A stretch of 64,000 nucleotides of DNA from NCBI GenBank assembly GCA_031556065.1, contig JAVBTR010000035.1, positions 16,377 to 80,376 on the forward strand. The letters run 5' to 3'. This stretch comes from JAVBTR01 sp031556065 (GTDB lineage Bacteria; Bacillota; Clostridia; Christensenellales; Aristaeellaceae). Made by a program: the position numbers and the translations under genes. Below are positions 25,634-34,364 of the stretch, in pieces. Each line of letters opens with the position of its first letter. The first letter of the stretch is position 1. Below the pieces are notes generated by a model, which did not search any database, was not told where the DNA came from, and worked only from the letters and a program-made list of their open reading frames with translations.

Positions 25634-28266
25634 TAAAGCATTTCCTTTACTTGCCCGATACGGGCCTCCAAGGACACCAGCATCTTCTGGTTGTTTTCAA
25701 GCTTCTCCCGTTCTTGCTGCACCAGGGCGGCGGCAGCCTTTTGGAGGAAGCCTTCATTTTTAAGCTTGCCTTCAGAACGGGCGATTTCGCTTTCCAGGTT
25801 AGCCTTTTCTTTTTCAAGCCGAGCCGCTTCCTTGGCGAAATCCACCAAATCCCCAAGGGGAATAAAAAGTTCCCCGGCGGTACACACAGCGCTTACGGTT
25901 TTTTCGGTGATATCTTTCCGATTCTTCAGTGTTTCGCAGCCTTGAATATAAGCCAGACGTTCAAAATACACGGAAGCGTTTTCCAAGGTTTTTTCGTAGC
26001 CAGCGGCAGGAATGATCATTAACCGTGTTTTCTTGCCCACAGCCACGTTCATTTCTGCCCGGAGGTTGCGAATCTTAGTAATAAATTCCATTACCCCGGC
26101 CATCTGAGCAGCTTCCTTGGGGAACTCGTATTCCGGCAGGGCTTCTGGCCACTTTGAAAGCATAATGAAGCCTTCGCGGCCAGGAAGGTGTTTGTAAACC
26201 GACTCCGTGAGGTAAGGCATGAAGGGATGCAACAGCTTCAAAAGGCCTTCCAGCACATAGGTGAGCACTGCGCGAACAGTGGCCTTGCTTTTTATGTCTT
26301 CCCCAAGCAAGCGGCTCTTGGCCAGTTCAATATACCAATCGCAGAATTCAGACCAGCTGAAATCGTAGATTTTTTGCGCTGCCAGACCGAAATCCCCTTC
26401 CTCCATATGGGCAGAAATTTGCCGCACCGCTTCCTGGAACTGGTTTAAAATCCATTTGTCCGGGGTTTCCAGCTCCTTGCCTTCCAAGGTTTCTTCTGTT
26501 TCCACGTTCATTAAAACGAAGCGGGAAGCGTTCCAAATCTTGTTGGCGAAATTCCTGGCCGCTTCCACTTTTTCGGTAGAGAAGCGGGTATCGTTCCCAG
26601 GACTGACACCCATAGCCAAGGAGAAACGCAGAGCATCCGCGCCATATTTATCGATAATCTCAAGTGGATCCACGCCATTGCCCAGGGATTTGGACATCTT
26701 CCGGCCCTTTTCATCCCGCACAAGACCATGAATCAGCACCGTATGGAAGGGCACCTGCCCCATGTTTTCGATGCCAGAAAAGATCATTCTGGCCACCCAA
26801 AAGAAGATAATATCGTACCCAGTTACCAACACATCGGTAGGATAGAAGTATTTCAAATCTTCTGTTTCATTGGGCCAGCCCAGAGTGCTGAAGGGCCATA
26901 GGGCGGAGGAGAACCATGTATCCAGCACGTCCTCATCCTGTTTTAAATGGGTGTGGCCGCATTTGGGGCAAGTTTGGGGCATGTCTCTGGCTACCGTCAT
27001 TGCGCCGCAGTCCTGGCAATAGAAGGCGGGAATCCGATGGCCCCACCACAACTGGCGGCTGATGCACCAATCCCTGATATTTTCCATCCAGTTAAAATAG
27101 GTTTTGCTGAAGCGTTCCGGCACGAACTTGGTCTCGCCGCTACGCACCGCCTCAATAGCCGGCTGCGCAAGGGGCTTCATTTTAACAAACCACTGCATGC
27201 TGGTTAAGGGTTCCACGGTAGCATGGCAGCGGTAGCAGGTTCCCACGTTATGGCTGTAATCTTCAATCTTCACCATCAACCCCAAGGATTCCAAATCTTC
27301 TACCACGCGCTTGCGGCACTCTTTAGCGGTGAGGCCCGCGTACTTGCCCGCGAACTTATTCATGGTGCCGTCATCGTTCATCACCCGCAGGATTTGCAGG
27401 TTATGGCGCTGGGCCACTTCAAAGTCGTTAGGGTCGTGGGCCGGGGTCATTTTCACAACGCCTGTACCGAACTCCAAATCCACATAATCGTCGGCCACCA
27501 CGGGAATCTCTTTGTTTTGCAGGGGCAGCAGCACGGTTTTGCCCACCAAATCCTTGTAGCGTTCATCATTAGGGTTCACAGCCACGCCTGTATCCCCTAA
27601 CATGGTTTCAGGTCGGGTGGTGGCCACCACCACGTCCTGGCCGCCATTGATGCCAGGGTAGCGAATATGCCAGAGATGGGAAGCCTGCTGTTCATATTCC
27701 ACTTCCGCATCAGAAAGAGCCGTTTTGCACACCGGGCACCAGTTAATAATTCGGTCCCCCCGGTAAATAAGCCCCTTATCGTAAAGGCGCACAAACACTT
27801 CTTTTACGGCTTCCGAGCAGCCCTCGTCCATGGTAAACCTCTCCCGGCTCCAATCGCAGGAGGAGCCTAAGCGGCGCTGCTGGCGAGTGATCCGGCCGCC
27901 GTATTCCTTTTTCCATTCCCAGGCCCGGGCTAAAAACCCATCACGGCCCAGGTCTTCCTTTTTAATGCCTTCCTTGGCCATTTGCTCCACGATCTTTACT
28001 TCCGTTGCAATGGAAGCGTGATCGGTGCCCGGCAACCACAGGGTGGGATCTCCCTTCATACGGTGGTAGCGGGTAGGGGCGTCCTGCATCAAGGCATCCA
28101 TGGCGTGGCCCATGTGCAGCTGGCCGGTAATATTGGGCGGCGGCATCACAATGGTGAAGGGCTTTTTCCCTTCCACCCGCTTGGCTTTAAAAGCGCCCGC
28201 TTCCTCCCATTGCTTGTATATGTCACCTTCGATCTCTTGAGGGTTAAACACTTTTTCCATTTCCAT
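25633..28266 (-). CDS. valS: Valyl-tRNA synthetase
   Basis: Class I aminoacyl-tRNA synthetase charging tRNA-Val. HIGH-type motif PPPNITGQLHMGHA (about residue 42), editing-domain segment TTRPETMLGDT, KMSKS motif GRKMSKSLGNG, anticodon domain and a C-terminal coiled coil (about residues 805-877) are visible. 877 residues, normal. AAGGAGG lies 9 bases before the ATG. Preceded by a short membrane-protein gene and a T-box leader with a GUC specifier, so transcription should rise when tRNA-Val is uncharged. Confidence 0.96.
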   Translation of the reverse strand: MEMEKVFNPQEIEGDIYKQWEEAGAFKAKRVEGKKPFTIVMPPPNITGQLHMGHAMDALMQDAPTRYHRMKGDPTLWLPGTDHASIATEVKIVEQMAKEGIKKEDLGRDGFLARAWEWKKEYGGRITRQQRRLGSSCDWSRERFTMDEGCSEAVKEVFVRLYDKGLIYRGDRIINWCPVCKTALSDAEVEYEQQASHLWHIRYPGINGGQDVVVATTRPETMLGDTGVAVNPNDERYKDLVGKTVLLPLQNKEIPVVADDYVDLEFGTGVVKMTPAHDPNDFEVAQRHNLQILRVMNDDGTMNKFAGKYAGLTAKECRKRVVEDLESLGLMVKIEDYSHNVGTCYRCHATVEPLTSMQWFVKMKPLAQPAIEAVRSGETKFVPERFSKTYFNWMENIRDWCISRQLWWGHRIPAFYCQDCGAMTVARDMPQTCPKCGHTHLKQDEDVLDTWFSSALWPFSTLGWPNETEDLKYFYPTDVLVTGYDIIFFWVARMIFSGIENMGQVPFHTVLIHGLVRDEKGRKMSKSLGNGVDPLEIIDKYGADALRFSLAMGVSPGNDTRFSTEKVEAARNFANKIWNASRFVLMNVETEETLEGKELETPDKWILNQFQEAVRQISAHMEEGDFGLAAQKIYDFSWSEFCDWYIELAKSRLLGEDIKSKATVRAVLTYVLEGLLKLLHPFMPYLTESVYKHLPGREGFIMLSKWPEALPEYEFPKEAAQMAGVMEFITKIRNLRAEMNVAVGKKTRLMIIPAAGYEKTLENASVYFERLAYIQGCETLKNRKDITEKTVSAVCTAGELFIPLGDLVDFAKEAARLEKEKANLESEIARSEGKLKNEGFLQKAAAALVQQEREKLENNQKMLVSLEARIGQVKEML

Positions 28267-28280
28267 TCTGTTTGTCCTCC

Positions 28281-28487
28281 TTAAAATAAATCCATAATGA
28301 CCAGTGCTGCCATGGCCACCAAACCAAGGCCTGCAAATTTTAAGATATTTACCGTTTTTTCCGATTCAGTTTTTAAAACCCGCTTTGCCAAAGGCTTGGC
28401 CATATAGCATAAAGCCGCCCCGACCACCATTAAGACAATGCCCACAGGGGAAAGCCTTGAAAGGATCTTCTCGCCATTTAGCAACAT
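28281..28487 (-). CDS. Small two-helix membrane protein between T-box and valS
   Basis: 68 residues with two hydrophobic helices (about 14-29, VGIVLMVVGAALCYMA, and 48-66, LKFAGLGLVAMAALVIMDL) joined by a basic loop (KPLAKRVLKTESEK). The ATG at 28487 follows GGAGG by 5 bases; the reading frame extends to a TTG that overlaps this site, so the ATG is used. It lies after the T-box terminator and 14 bases before valS, so it should be induced together with valS. Family not recognised; no function is assigned. Confidence 0.7.
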   Translation of the reverse strand: MLLNGEKILSRLSPVGIVLMVVGAALCYMAKPLAKRVLKTESEKTVNILKFAGLGLVAMAALVIMDLF

Positions 28488-28506
28488 GATCACCTCCAAT
28501 ATAAAT

Positions 28507-28735
28507 AAAAAGTCACTCCATCCTTATGAAAGGACGGAGCAACTCCGTGGTACCACCTAACTTCGCAGAAATTGATTCTGCCTCGTTCGCACGATAACGG
28601 GTGCGCCGATAGGGCTACTGTTCCTTCACCCCATGCCCTTGGAAGCGACCTTCACCACTTGTCCCCAAGCGGTCTTTCAGCCGATGAACCGCTCTCTCTG
28701 ATGGGCTTACACGGTTACTCCTCTTCGTCTACGGG
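28507..28735 (-). promoter_or_regulatory. T-box riboswitch, valine specific
   Basis: The minus-strand leader contains the T-box AGGTGGTACCACGG (28545-28558), a downstream terminator stem (28516-28539) with a T run, and a Stem I with AGAGAGC and GCTGAAAGACC segments. A candidate specifier GTC (28647-28649, in GAAGGTCGC) matches valine and the valS gene downstream. The T-box pairs with the 5' part of the terminator (CTCCG) to form the antiterminator. Confidence 0.93.
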
Positions 28736-28740
28736 CTAAA

Positions 28741-28746
28741 GTTATA
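28741..28746 (-). promoter_or_regulatory. Extended -10 of the T-box promoter
   Basis: TATAAC preceded by TGG on the minus strand, a few bases after the rpmF stop. No good -35 is seen; the placement just ahead of the T-box leader supports it. No terminator separates it from rpmF. Confidence 0.45.
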
Positions 28747-28751
28747 CCAAC

Positions 28752-28940
28752 TTAGGCGTCTTTTTCGTTGACCTTAACAACTTCTACGCCTTTGTAATAC
28801 CCACACTGTTTGCACACGCGATGGGCCAACTTCATCTGATGGCACTGCGGGCATTCAACGATGCCGGGCAGGCTCAGCTTCCAGTTAGCTTGGCGGCTGT
28901 GTTTACGGGCTTTGGAAATTTTTCCCTTTGGAAGAGCCAT
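28752..28940 (-). CDS. rpmF: 50S ribosomal protein L32
   Basis: 62-residue ribosomal protein with the basic N-terminus ALPKGKISKARKHSRQANWK and a zinc ribbon made by two CxxC pairs (CPQC and CKQC). Its ribosome site (GAGGAGGTG) lies within the last codons of yceD, two bases upstream, an arrangement conserved in many bacteria. Confidence 0.96.
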   Translation of the reverse strand: MALPKGKISKARKHSRQANWKLSLPGIVECPQCHQMKLAHRVCKQCGYYKGVEVVKVNEKDA

Positions 28941-28942
28941 AA

Positions 28943-29446
28943 TTACACCTCCTCATCCTTTGTCAGCAATTGCTGCAATGCCTCAAAAGGATGCCTAACT
29001 CCGGTTTCCTTTTGGCAAGTGCAATGGTTAAAATCTTTGCCGCAGGTTCCGCATAAACCCTGGCAATCTTCCCTGCATAGAAAACGCATGGGAAGGGCCA
29101 GCACGGAAAGCGACAGCGCCAACTCCGCAAAATCCACCTTCGATCCTTCGAATGTAAACATATCCAGATCATCGGACCCGGCATCCCTGGCGAAGGTTTC
29201 CGTAAAAGGAACCTCGATAGGCGCTTGCGCGGGCGCTAAGCAATTAGCGCATTGGGCATAGGCTGTTGTGGTAAGATTACCTCTGATAAAAATCCGTTCT
29301 CCCACTCCGCTAAAAAAACCAGTAATGGTTGCTTTATCGAAAGCGACCTGTTCCCCAAGAATTTCCTGGGGGGCGATTTCCTCGCTCAGCATGAACGGAA
29401 ATTCCGTTCCGGGGGTTTGAATCCCGCGGGTAACGTCCAAAAACAT
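28943..29446 (-). CDS. YceD/DUF177 family protein
   Basis: Conserved partner of rpmF, linked in Escherichia coli and plants to 23S rRNA accumulation. 167 residues from ATG 29446, which follows GAGGTGA; an earlier in-frame start (29476) has no such site. The family's central CxxC (AQCANCLAP) and C-terminal CxxxCxGLCxxCG (REDCQGLCGTCG) are present, suggesting a metal or Fe-S site. It forms the yceD-rpmF unit with its own promoter upstream. Confidence 0.9.
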   Translation of the reverse strand: MFLDVTRGIQTPGTEFPFMLSEEIAPQEILGEQVAFDKATITGFFSGVGERIFIRGNLTTTAYAQCANCLAPAQAPIEVPFTETFARDAGSDDLDMFTFEGSKVDFAELALSLSVLALPMRFLCREDCQGLCGTCGKDFNHCTCQKETGVRHPFEALQQLLTKDEEV

Positions 29447-29475
29447 AGGCTTCACCTCAAACATGACCATCAGCA

Positions 29476-29504
29476 ATTATAAAACGTAAACAGGATTTTG
29501 TCAA
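29476..29504 (-). promoter_or_regulatory. Promoter of yceD-rpmF
   Basis: Minus strand TTGACA (29499-29504), 17-bp spacer, TATAAT (29476-29481); full consensus. It lies just after the ackA stop. Confidence 0.87.
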
Positions 29505-29512
29505 CAACTTTA

Positions 29513-30703
29513 TTAGCGAACCAGCTCAAGGGTATCCTGGGCGATAACTAGCTCCTCGTTGGTGGGCACAACCACAATCTTCACCCGGCTGTCATCGGTG
29601 GAAATCACCTTTTCGCCACGGTTGCCGTTATTCTTGGCAGGATCGATCTTGGCTCCCAAGAACTCCATATCCTTCATGACCCGTTCGCGCAGATCCCAGT
29701 TGTTTTCCCCAATGCCGGCGGTGAAAACGATCACGTCCACGCCACCCATGGCCGCCGCGTAGGAGCCGATGTACTTGCGGATGGAGTAGGCCAGCATTTC
29801 ACGGGCGGTAATGGCGTCCTTGTTGCCATTGTCTGCCGCCTCTTCAATATCCCGGCTGTCGCTGGAAAGGCCGGAAAGTCCCAGCAGGCCGGATTTTTTG
29901 TTGAGGATATCCAGCACTTCATCCACGGTTTTATGGTCGTTATTGGCGATAAACTGCACCACAGCCGGGTCCAGACTGCCGGAGCGGGTGCCCATGATCA
30001 CACCTTCCAGAGGGGTAATGCCCATGGATGTATCCACGCACTTGCCGTCTACCACCGCGGCCAGGGAAGAACCGTTGCCCAGGTGGCAGGTGATAATTTT
30101 GGTGCCGATGGGCGAAATGCCCAGAAACTCGCAAACCCGCTGGCTTACATAGCGGTGGGAAGTACCGTGGAAGCCATAGCGGCGAACCTTAAGCCTGTCG
30201 TAGTATTCCTTGGGCACACCGTAAAGATATGCCTTTTTCGGCATAGTCTGGTGAAAAGCCGTATCGAACACCGCCACTTGGGGGGTGGTAGGCATAACTT
30301 CCTGGCAGGCCTGAATGCCCATGAGGTTAGCGGGGTTATGCAAGGGGCCAAGGGGAATATTTTCTTTAATGGCTTCGATCACCGCTTCGTTTATGATTAC
30401 GGAACCGGAGAACTTTTCGCCGCCATGGAGCACCCGATGGCCCACCGCGCTGATATCGTCCATGTTCTTCATAACGCCTTTTTCGTCGTCCATCAAAGCA
30501 GCCAGCATGTATTTAATGGCTTCCACGTGGTTTTTCATGTTTTCGGCAACTTCGTAGACCTTTCCACCCGCTTTCTGGGTGATTTTCGTGCCTTCGATGC
30601 CAATGCGCTCCACGATGCCTTTGGCGATGACGTCCTGGGTATCCATTTCCATGAGCTGGTACTTAAGGCTGGAGGAACCTGCGTTGAGAATTAGAATTTT
30701 CAT
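29513..30703 (-). CDS. ackA: Acetate kinase
   Basis: Interconverts acetyl phosphate + ADP with acetate + ATP. Signature 1 (LILNAGSSSLKYQL) begins the protein and signature 2 appears as GHRVLHGGEKF; HLGNGSS and the C-terminal TAGIGENNWDLR are also intact. 396 residues. GGAG precedes the ATG and pta is 14 bases upstream, giving a pta-ackA operon for substrate-level ATP formation in fermentation. Confidence 0.96.
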   Translation of the reverse strand: MKILILNAGSSSLKYQLMEMDTQDVIAKGIVERIGIEGTKITQKAGGKVYEVAENMKNHVEAIKYMLAALMDDEKGVMKNMDDISAVGHRVLHGGEKFSGSVIINEAVIEAIKENIPLGPLHNPANLMGIQACQEVMPTTPQVAVFDTAFHQTMPKKAYLYGVPKEYYDRLKVRRYGFHGTSHRYVSQRVCEFLGISPIGTKIITCHLGNGSSLAAVVDGKCVDTSMGITPLEGVIMGTRSGSLDPAVVQFIANNDHKTVDEVLDILNKKSGLLGLSGLSSDSRDIEEAADNGNKDAITAREMLAYSIRKYIGSYAAAMGGVDVIVFTAGIGENNWDLRERVMKDMEFLGAKIDPAKNNGNRGEKVISTDDSRVKIVVVPTNEELVIAQDTLELVR

Positions 30704-30717
30704 AGGTAATTATCTCC

Positions 30718-31716
30718 TTATTGTTGCGCCATAACGGCGGTAATGGCAACCACACTAACGATATCTTCAACCGAGCAGCCACGGCTCAAGTCGTTTACAG
30801 GCTTTGCCAAGCCCTGAACAACCGGGCCAATGGCTTCCGCACCAGCCAAACGCTGCACCAGCTTATAGCCGATATTGCCTGCCTGCAGGTCCGGGAAAAC
30901 CAGCACATTGGCATGGCCTGCCACAGGACTGCCAGGGCTCTTAAGCTGGCCAACGGATTCCACCAGTGCCGCGTCGGCCTGAAGTTCGCCGTCTACCATT
31001 AAATCGGGAGCCAGTTCCTTTACTTTTAAGGTAGCTTCCTGCACCTTGGTAACCAATTCATGCTTGGCGCTGCCCTTGGTAGAGAAGGAAAGCATGGCCA
31101 CTTTGGGATCGATTCCCATAAGGGCTTTACCTGTCTGGGCGCTGGCGATAGCGATAGCGGCCATTTCATCGGCGGTGGGATTGGGGATTACGGCACAGTC
31201 GCCAAAGATCATCACCCCATCATCGCCGTAATCCTTATTTGTGACTTCCATTACAAAGCAGCTGGATACAACAGAGATACCAGGCGCCGTTTTGATAATT
31301 TGCAATGCCGGACGCAGCACATTGCCAGTAGAATTGATGGCCCCTGCCACCATGCCGTCGGCATCGCCGCTTTTGACCATGACAGCGCCGAAATACAGCG
31401 TGTTTTCTGTAACCAGCTTGGTGGCTTCTTCGGTGGTCATGCCCTTGGATTTACGCAATTCGAACAAAAGGTTCGCATACGCCGCTGTTTTTTCGCTGGT
31501 GGCCGGGTCGATCAGGTTCACGCCAGTCAAATCGGTGTTGGTTTCCTTTGCGACTCTCTTCATTTCGTCCAAAGCACCGACCAGGGAAACCTTGGCCACG
31601 CCACTGGCAATGATCTTTGCACTGGCTTGCACCGTGCGGGGTTCGGTACCTTCGGCCAAAACGATGTGCTTCACGTTGGCTTGGGCCTTCGCCATAATCT
31701 TTTGGATCGCGGACAT
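30718..31716 (-). CDS. pta: Phosphate acetyltransferase
   Basis: Converts acetyl-CoA to acetyl phosphate. 332 residues of the short (single-domain) Pta type: VLAEGTEPRTVQA near the N-terminus, KSGDADGMVAGAINSTGNVLRPALQ in the core, and FPDLQAGNIGYKLVQRL near the C-terminus. The reading frame extends to 31821, but ATG 31716 has AAGGAGG 9 bases ahead and starts at the family's beginning (SAIQKIMAKAQ). It is first in the pta-ackA operon. Confidence 0.95.
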   Translation of the reverse strand: MSAIQKIMAKAQANVKHIVLAEGTEPRTVQASAKIIASGVAKVSLVGALDEMKRVAKETNTDLTGVNLIDPATSEKTAAYANLLFELRKSKGMTTEEATKLVTENTLYFGAVMVKSGDADGMVAGAINSTGNVLRPALQIIKTAPGISVVSSCFVMEVTNKDYGDDGVMIFGDCAVIPNPTADEMAAIAIASAQTGKALMGIDPKVAMLSFSTKGSAKHELVTKVQEATLKVKELAPDLMVDGELQADAALVESVGQLKSPGSPVAGHANVLVFPDLQAGNIGYKLVQRLAGAEAIGPVVQGLAKPVNDLSRGCSVEDIVSVVAITAVMAQQ

Positions 31717-31762
31717 AGTTGGGAACCTCCTTAAGCTTTCAGTGATAGTTTTCAACCAATCT

Positions 31763-31768
31763 ATTATA
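31763..31768 (-). promoter_or_regulatory. -10 element ahead of pta-ackA
   Basis: TATAAT on the minus strand about 47 bases before the pta ATG; the -35 position is T-rich without a clear hexamer. Confidence 0.5.
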
Positions 31769-31816
31769 CAGGATAATTTCAAATAAAAAAAGGGTAAAAA
31801 AAGATTTATTCGAATA

Positions 31817-31830
31817 TTCATATATATGAA
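31817..31830. promoter_or_regulatory. Perfect palindrome between pta and tmcAL
   Basis: TTCATATATATGAA, a 14-bp exact palindrome 16 bases before the tmcAL start and about 100 bases before pta. It could be an operator or part of the tmcAL promoter; role unknown. Confidence 0.35.
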
Positions 31831-31846
31831 TTACTTTGAGGTGCGT

Positions 31847-33043
31847 ATGGAAAAGACTATTCTAGGGATCATTGCCGAATATAATCCACTGCACAAGGGC
31901 CATGCCTATCATCTGGATCAGGCAAAAAAGGCCTGCAATGCAGATTTAACCATTGTTTGCATGTCCGGGCCCTTTACCCAAAGGGGCGACGGCGCTATCT
32001 TTTCCCCTGCTGCCAGAGCGGAAATGGCCATTTATGCCGGGGCGGATTTGGTTTTCGAACTACCCACCCTGTTCGCCGTTCGGGAAGCGGATGTTTTCGC
32101 TTTGGGGGGGGTGGCGCTTTTAACTCAGCTTGGCTGCACCCATTTGTCCTTTGGCTGCGAAACAGCGGATTTGGCTTTGTTTGAAAGGGCAAATGAATTG
32201 ATTAACGCGCCTACCTTGGCATTTAGCGAACAGCTTCATAAAGCACTGGACAGCGGCTGCTCCTATGCCAGTGCCCAAGGCCGCGCCCTTGAAAAATGCC
32301 TTAACACCAGGGTTTTGTCCAAACCCAATAATGTTTTAGGCTTATGCTACTTAAAAGCCATCGCCCAGCTAAACAGCCCGCTTATTCCTTTGCCCATTAC
32401 CCGTTTAGGCAGCTATCACGATATCGCGTCCCCTTCAGAGACCGCCCTGCCCTCCGCCACCGCCCTTCGGGGTGCCATTCAGCGGGGGGATTGGGTAAGC
32501 AGCAAAGCAATGACACCCACAAACGTGTACCCTGTCATCCAAAGAGAGATGGCTCAGGGCAGAATCTTCCACCCAACCAGTCTGGATCAGGCTTTGCGGC
32601 TAACTTTGCTTAATGCCTCCCCCGCCTTTTTGCAGGCCCTTCCTGGTGCTACAGAAGGGCTGGATCAGCTTTTAAAAAAGCACAGCGAAGCCTTCTTAAG
32701 CAAAGAACATCTTCTGGTACTCATTAAATCCAAGCGCTACACCTATACAAGGCTCAACCGCCTTTTGGCTCACCTGCTTATAGACATAACAAAGGAGTCC
32801 CTTATTCCTTTGCCCACCTACATTCGGCTCTTAGCCGCCCGCAAGCAAGCTGTCCCCTATTTGAGGAGCATTAAAAAAAGCGGCTTCCCTGTGATTGAAA
32901 AAGCCGCAAAATTTAATAGGGATGATCCTTGCTTCAAAACCGATATCCGCGCTTATGACCTATGGGCTTTAGGGGCCGGTCTCCCCATGGGGCTAGGCTT
33001 CCGGCAAAGTCCATGGGTTGAAGATTATTCCACCTTGCCATAA
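31847..33043 (+). CDS. tmcAL: tRNA(Met) cytidine acetate ligase
   Basis: Uses acetate and ATP to form ac4C at wobble position 34 of elongator tRNA-Met (family of Bacillus subtilis YlbM). Nucleotidyltransferase motif GIIAEYNPLHKGH at the N-terminus, then MSGPFTQRG and FELPTLFAVREADVFALGG are characteristic. An in-frame ATG lies at 31826, but GAGGTG sits 5 bases before ATG 31847, so that is used; 398 residues. Divergent from pta-ackA, the pathway that makes its substrate acetate. Confidence 0.93.
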   Translation: MEKTILGIIAEYNPLHKGHAYHLDQAKKACNADLTIVCMSGPFTQRGDGAIFSPAARAEMAIYAGADLVFELPTLFAVREADVFALGGVALLTQLGCTHLSFGCETADLALFERANELINAPTLAFSEQLHKALDSGCSYASAQGRALEKCLNTRVLSKPNNVLGLCYLKAIAQLNSPLIPLPITRLGSYHDIASPSETALPSATALRGAIQRGDWVSSKAMTPTNVYPVIQREMAQGRIFHPTSLDQALRLTLLNASPAFLQALPGATEGLDQLLKKHSEAFLSKEHLLVLIKSKRYTYTRLNRLLAHLLIDITKESLIPLPTYIRLLAARKQAVPYLRSIKKSGFPVIEKAAKFNRDDPCFKTDIRAYDLWALGAGLPMGLGFRQSPWVEDYSTLP

Positions 33044-33094
33044 TGCCAATAATAATATAAAATAGACAAAACCACTTTTGAAAGGAATATCTTT

Positions 33095-34219
33095 ATGCAG
33101 TACCGTCCTTTTGGCAATACCGGGATTCAAATATCAGCACTGGGCTTTGGAGCCATGCGCCTGCCTAAGAAATTCGAAGACGACAAAGAGGTTTTCGATT
33201 ATGAAGGTGGCATCAAGCTCATTCGACAGGGCATCGACGCAGGCATTAATTATATCGATACCGCGCCCTTTTACTGCGACAGTGAAAGTGAATTGATCCT
33301 TGGCCAGGCTTTAAAAGACGGCTACCGGGAAAAGGTTTACTTATCCACCAAGCTCCCCGGTGAAGACAGGGGCTACGACGCGGCCCGCAAGCGTCTAACC
33401 GCCTCCCTTGAACGGATGCAGACGGACCATATCGATTTTTACCACCTCTGGGGCATTTCCTGGAAGCGCTTTGAAACAGAAGCAGAGCCGGAGGGCCAGG
33501 TACGCATGGCCCTGGAAGCCAAGGAGCAGGGGTTGATCAAGCACCTGAGCTTCTCCTTCCACGATGATCCGGAAAACATGATCAAGCTTATTGATACGGG
33601 GCTTTTCTCCAGCGTTCTGTGCCAATATAACCTTTTGGATCGCTCCAACGAGGAAGCCATTGCCTACGCCCACGAAAAGGGCCTGGGTGTGGTAATTATG
33701 GGGCCTATCGGCGGCGGCCGCTTAGGCGCTCCCTCCCCTGTGGTACAAAAGATGCTGCCCGGCAAGTCCGCTTCCTCGGCGGAAGTGGCCCTCCGTTTCG
33801 TTTTGGCCAACCAGAACGTTTCCTGTGCCCTAAGCGGCATGGGCAGTTCTGCCATGGTAGAAGAAAATGTGGCCATCGCTTCCAACGCCGCCCTTCTGAC
33901 TGAAGATGAAAAGAACCTTATCGCCACCTCCATGGCCGAAAATAAAGAGCGGGCCAAACTCTACTGCACCGGCTGCAATTACTGCATGCCCTGCCCTGTT
34001 GGTGTAAACATCCCTCTGAACTTTGAACTGATGAACTACCACCGGGTTTATGGCCTGACCGATTACGCCAAAGAAAACTACGCAAACATCGGCAAAACCC
34101 CCTGGATGAAGGGCGAACAGGCTGATAAATGCGTCCAATGCGGCGCCTGCGAAGAAAAGTGCCCCCAGCATTTGAAGATTCGGGAACAGCTGGAAGAAAC
34201 GGCTAAGGAGATCGGGTAA
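33095..34219 (+). CDS. Aldo/keto reductase with C-terminal 4Fe-4S ferredoxin domain
   Basis: Predicted oxidoreductase, 374 residues. The TIM-barrel AKR part (1 to about 280) has GFGAMRLP, DTAPFY (catalytic Asp and Tyr), STKLPG (Lys) and HIDFYHLW. The C-terminal part carries two Cys clusters (CTGCNYCMPCP and CVQCGACEEKCPQ) expected to hold [4Fe-4S] centres. AAAGGA precedes the ATG. It resembles the reductase encoded on the opposite strand at 36971-38074. The substrate is not known; iron-sulfur AKRs of this kind are common in anaerobes. Confidence 0.88.
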   Translation: MQYRPFGNTGIQISALGFGAMRLPKKFEDDKEVFDYEGGIKLIRQGIDAGINYIDTAPFYCDSESELILGQALKDGYREKVYLSTKLPGEDRGYDAARKRLTASLERMQTDHIDFYHLWGISWKRFETEAEPEGQVRMALEAKEQGLIKHLSFSFHDDPENMIKLIDTGLFSSVLCQYNLLDRSNEEAIAYAHEKGLGVVIMGPIGGGRLGAPSPVVQKMLPGKSASSAEVALRFVLANQNVSCALSGMGSSAMVEENVAIASNAALLTEDEKNLIATSMAENKERAKLYCTGCNYCMPCPVGVNIPLNFELMNYHRVYGLTDYAKENYANIGKTPWMKGEQADKCVQCGACEEKCPQHLKIREQLEETAKEIG

Positions 34220-34364
34220 AATTGATTTACAAGGGGCTGTCGCAGTAAGGAAAACGCTGGGCCGGTTGTCCCAGACCCAGTTTAAGGATCTTTTGACCCT
34301 TAAAAATTCCATAATGGGATCAAAGGGATGTATCCCTTTGCGCGCTCCTCAAAGAAAACCTGTA
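34220..34364. other. Structured intergenic spacer between convergent genes
   Basis: Contains a perfect 9-bp stem hairpin (CAAAGGGAT / ATCCCTTTG, 34321-34340), a GGGTC/GATCC type stem nearby, and a CTGGG/CCCAG stem (about 34256-34281). AAGGGGCTGTCGCA near 34233 recalls some IS1182-type ends but is not proven. On the minus strand a T run follows the first hairpin after 16 bases, so it may terminate the DUF4130 gene. Confidence 0.4.

Noticed and set aside
29933..30694. 253-codon plus-strand frame across ackA
   Set aside because: It is antisense to a complete, fully conserved acetate kinase; its translation has no recognisable domain and a low-complexity His/Asn-rich look typical of shadow frames.
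34230..34250. AAGGGGCTGTCGCAG as an insertion-sequence terminal repeat
   Set aside because: Only one end is seen, with no partner repeat or target duplication and no transposase beside it; kept only as a note in the spacer entry.
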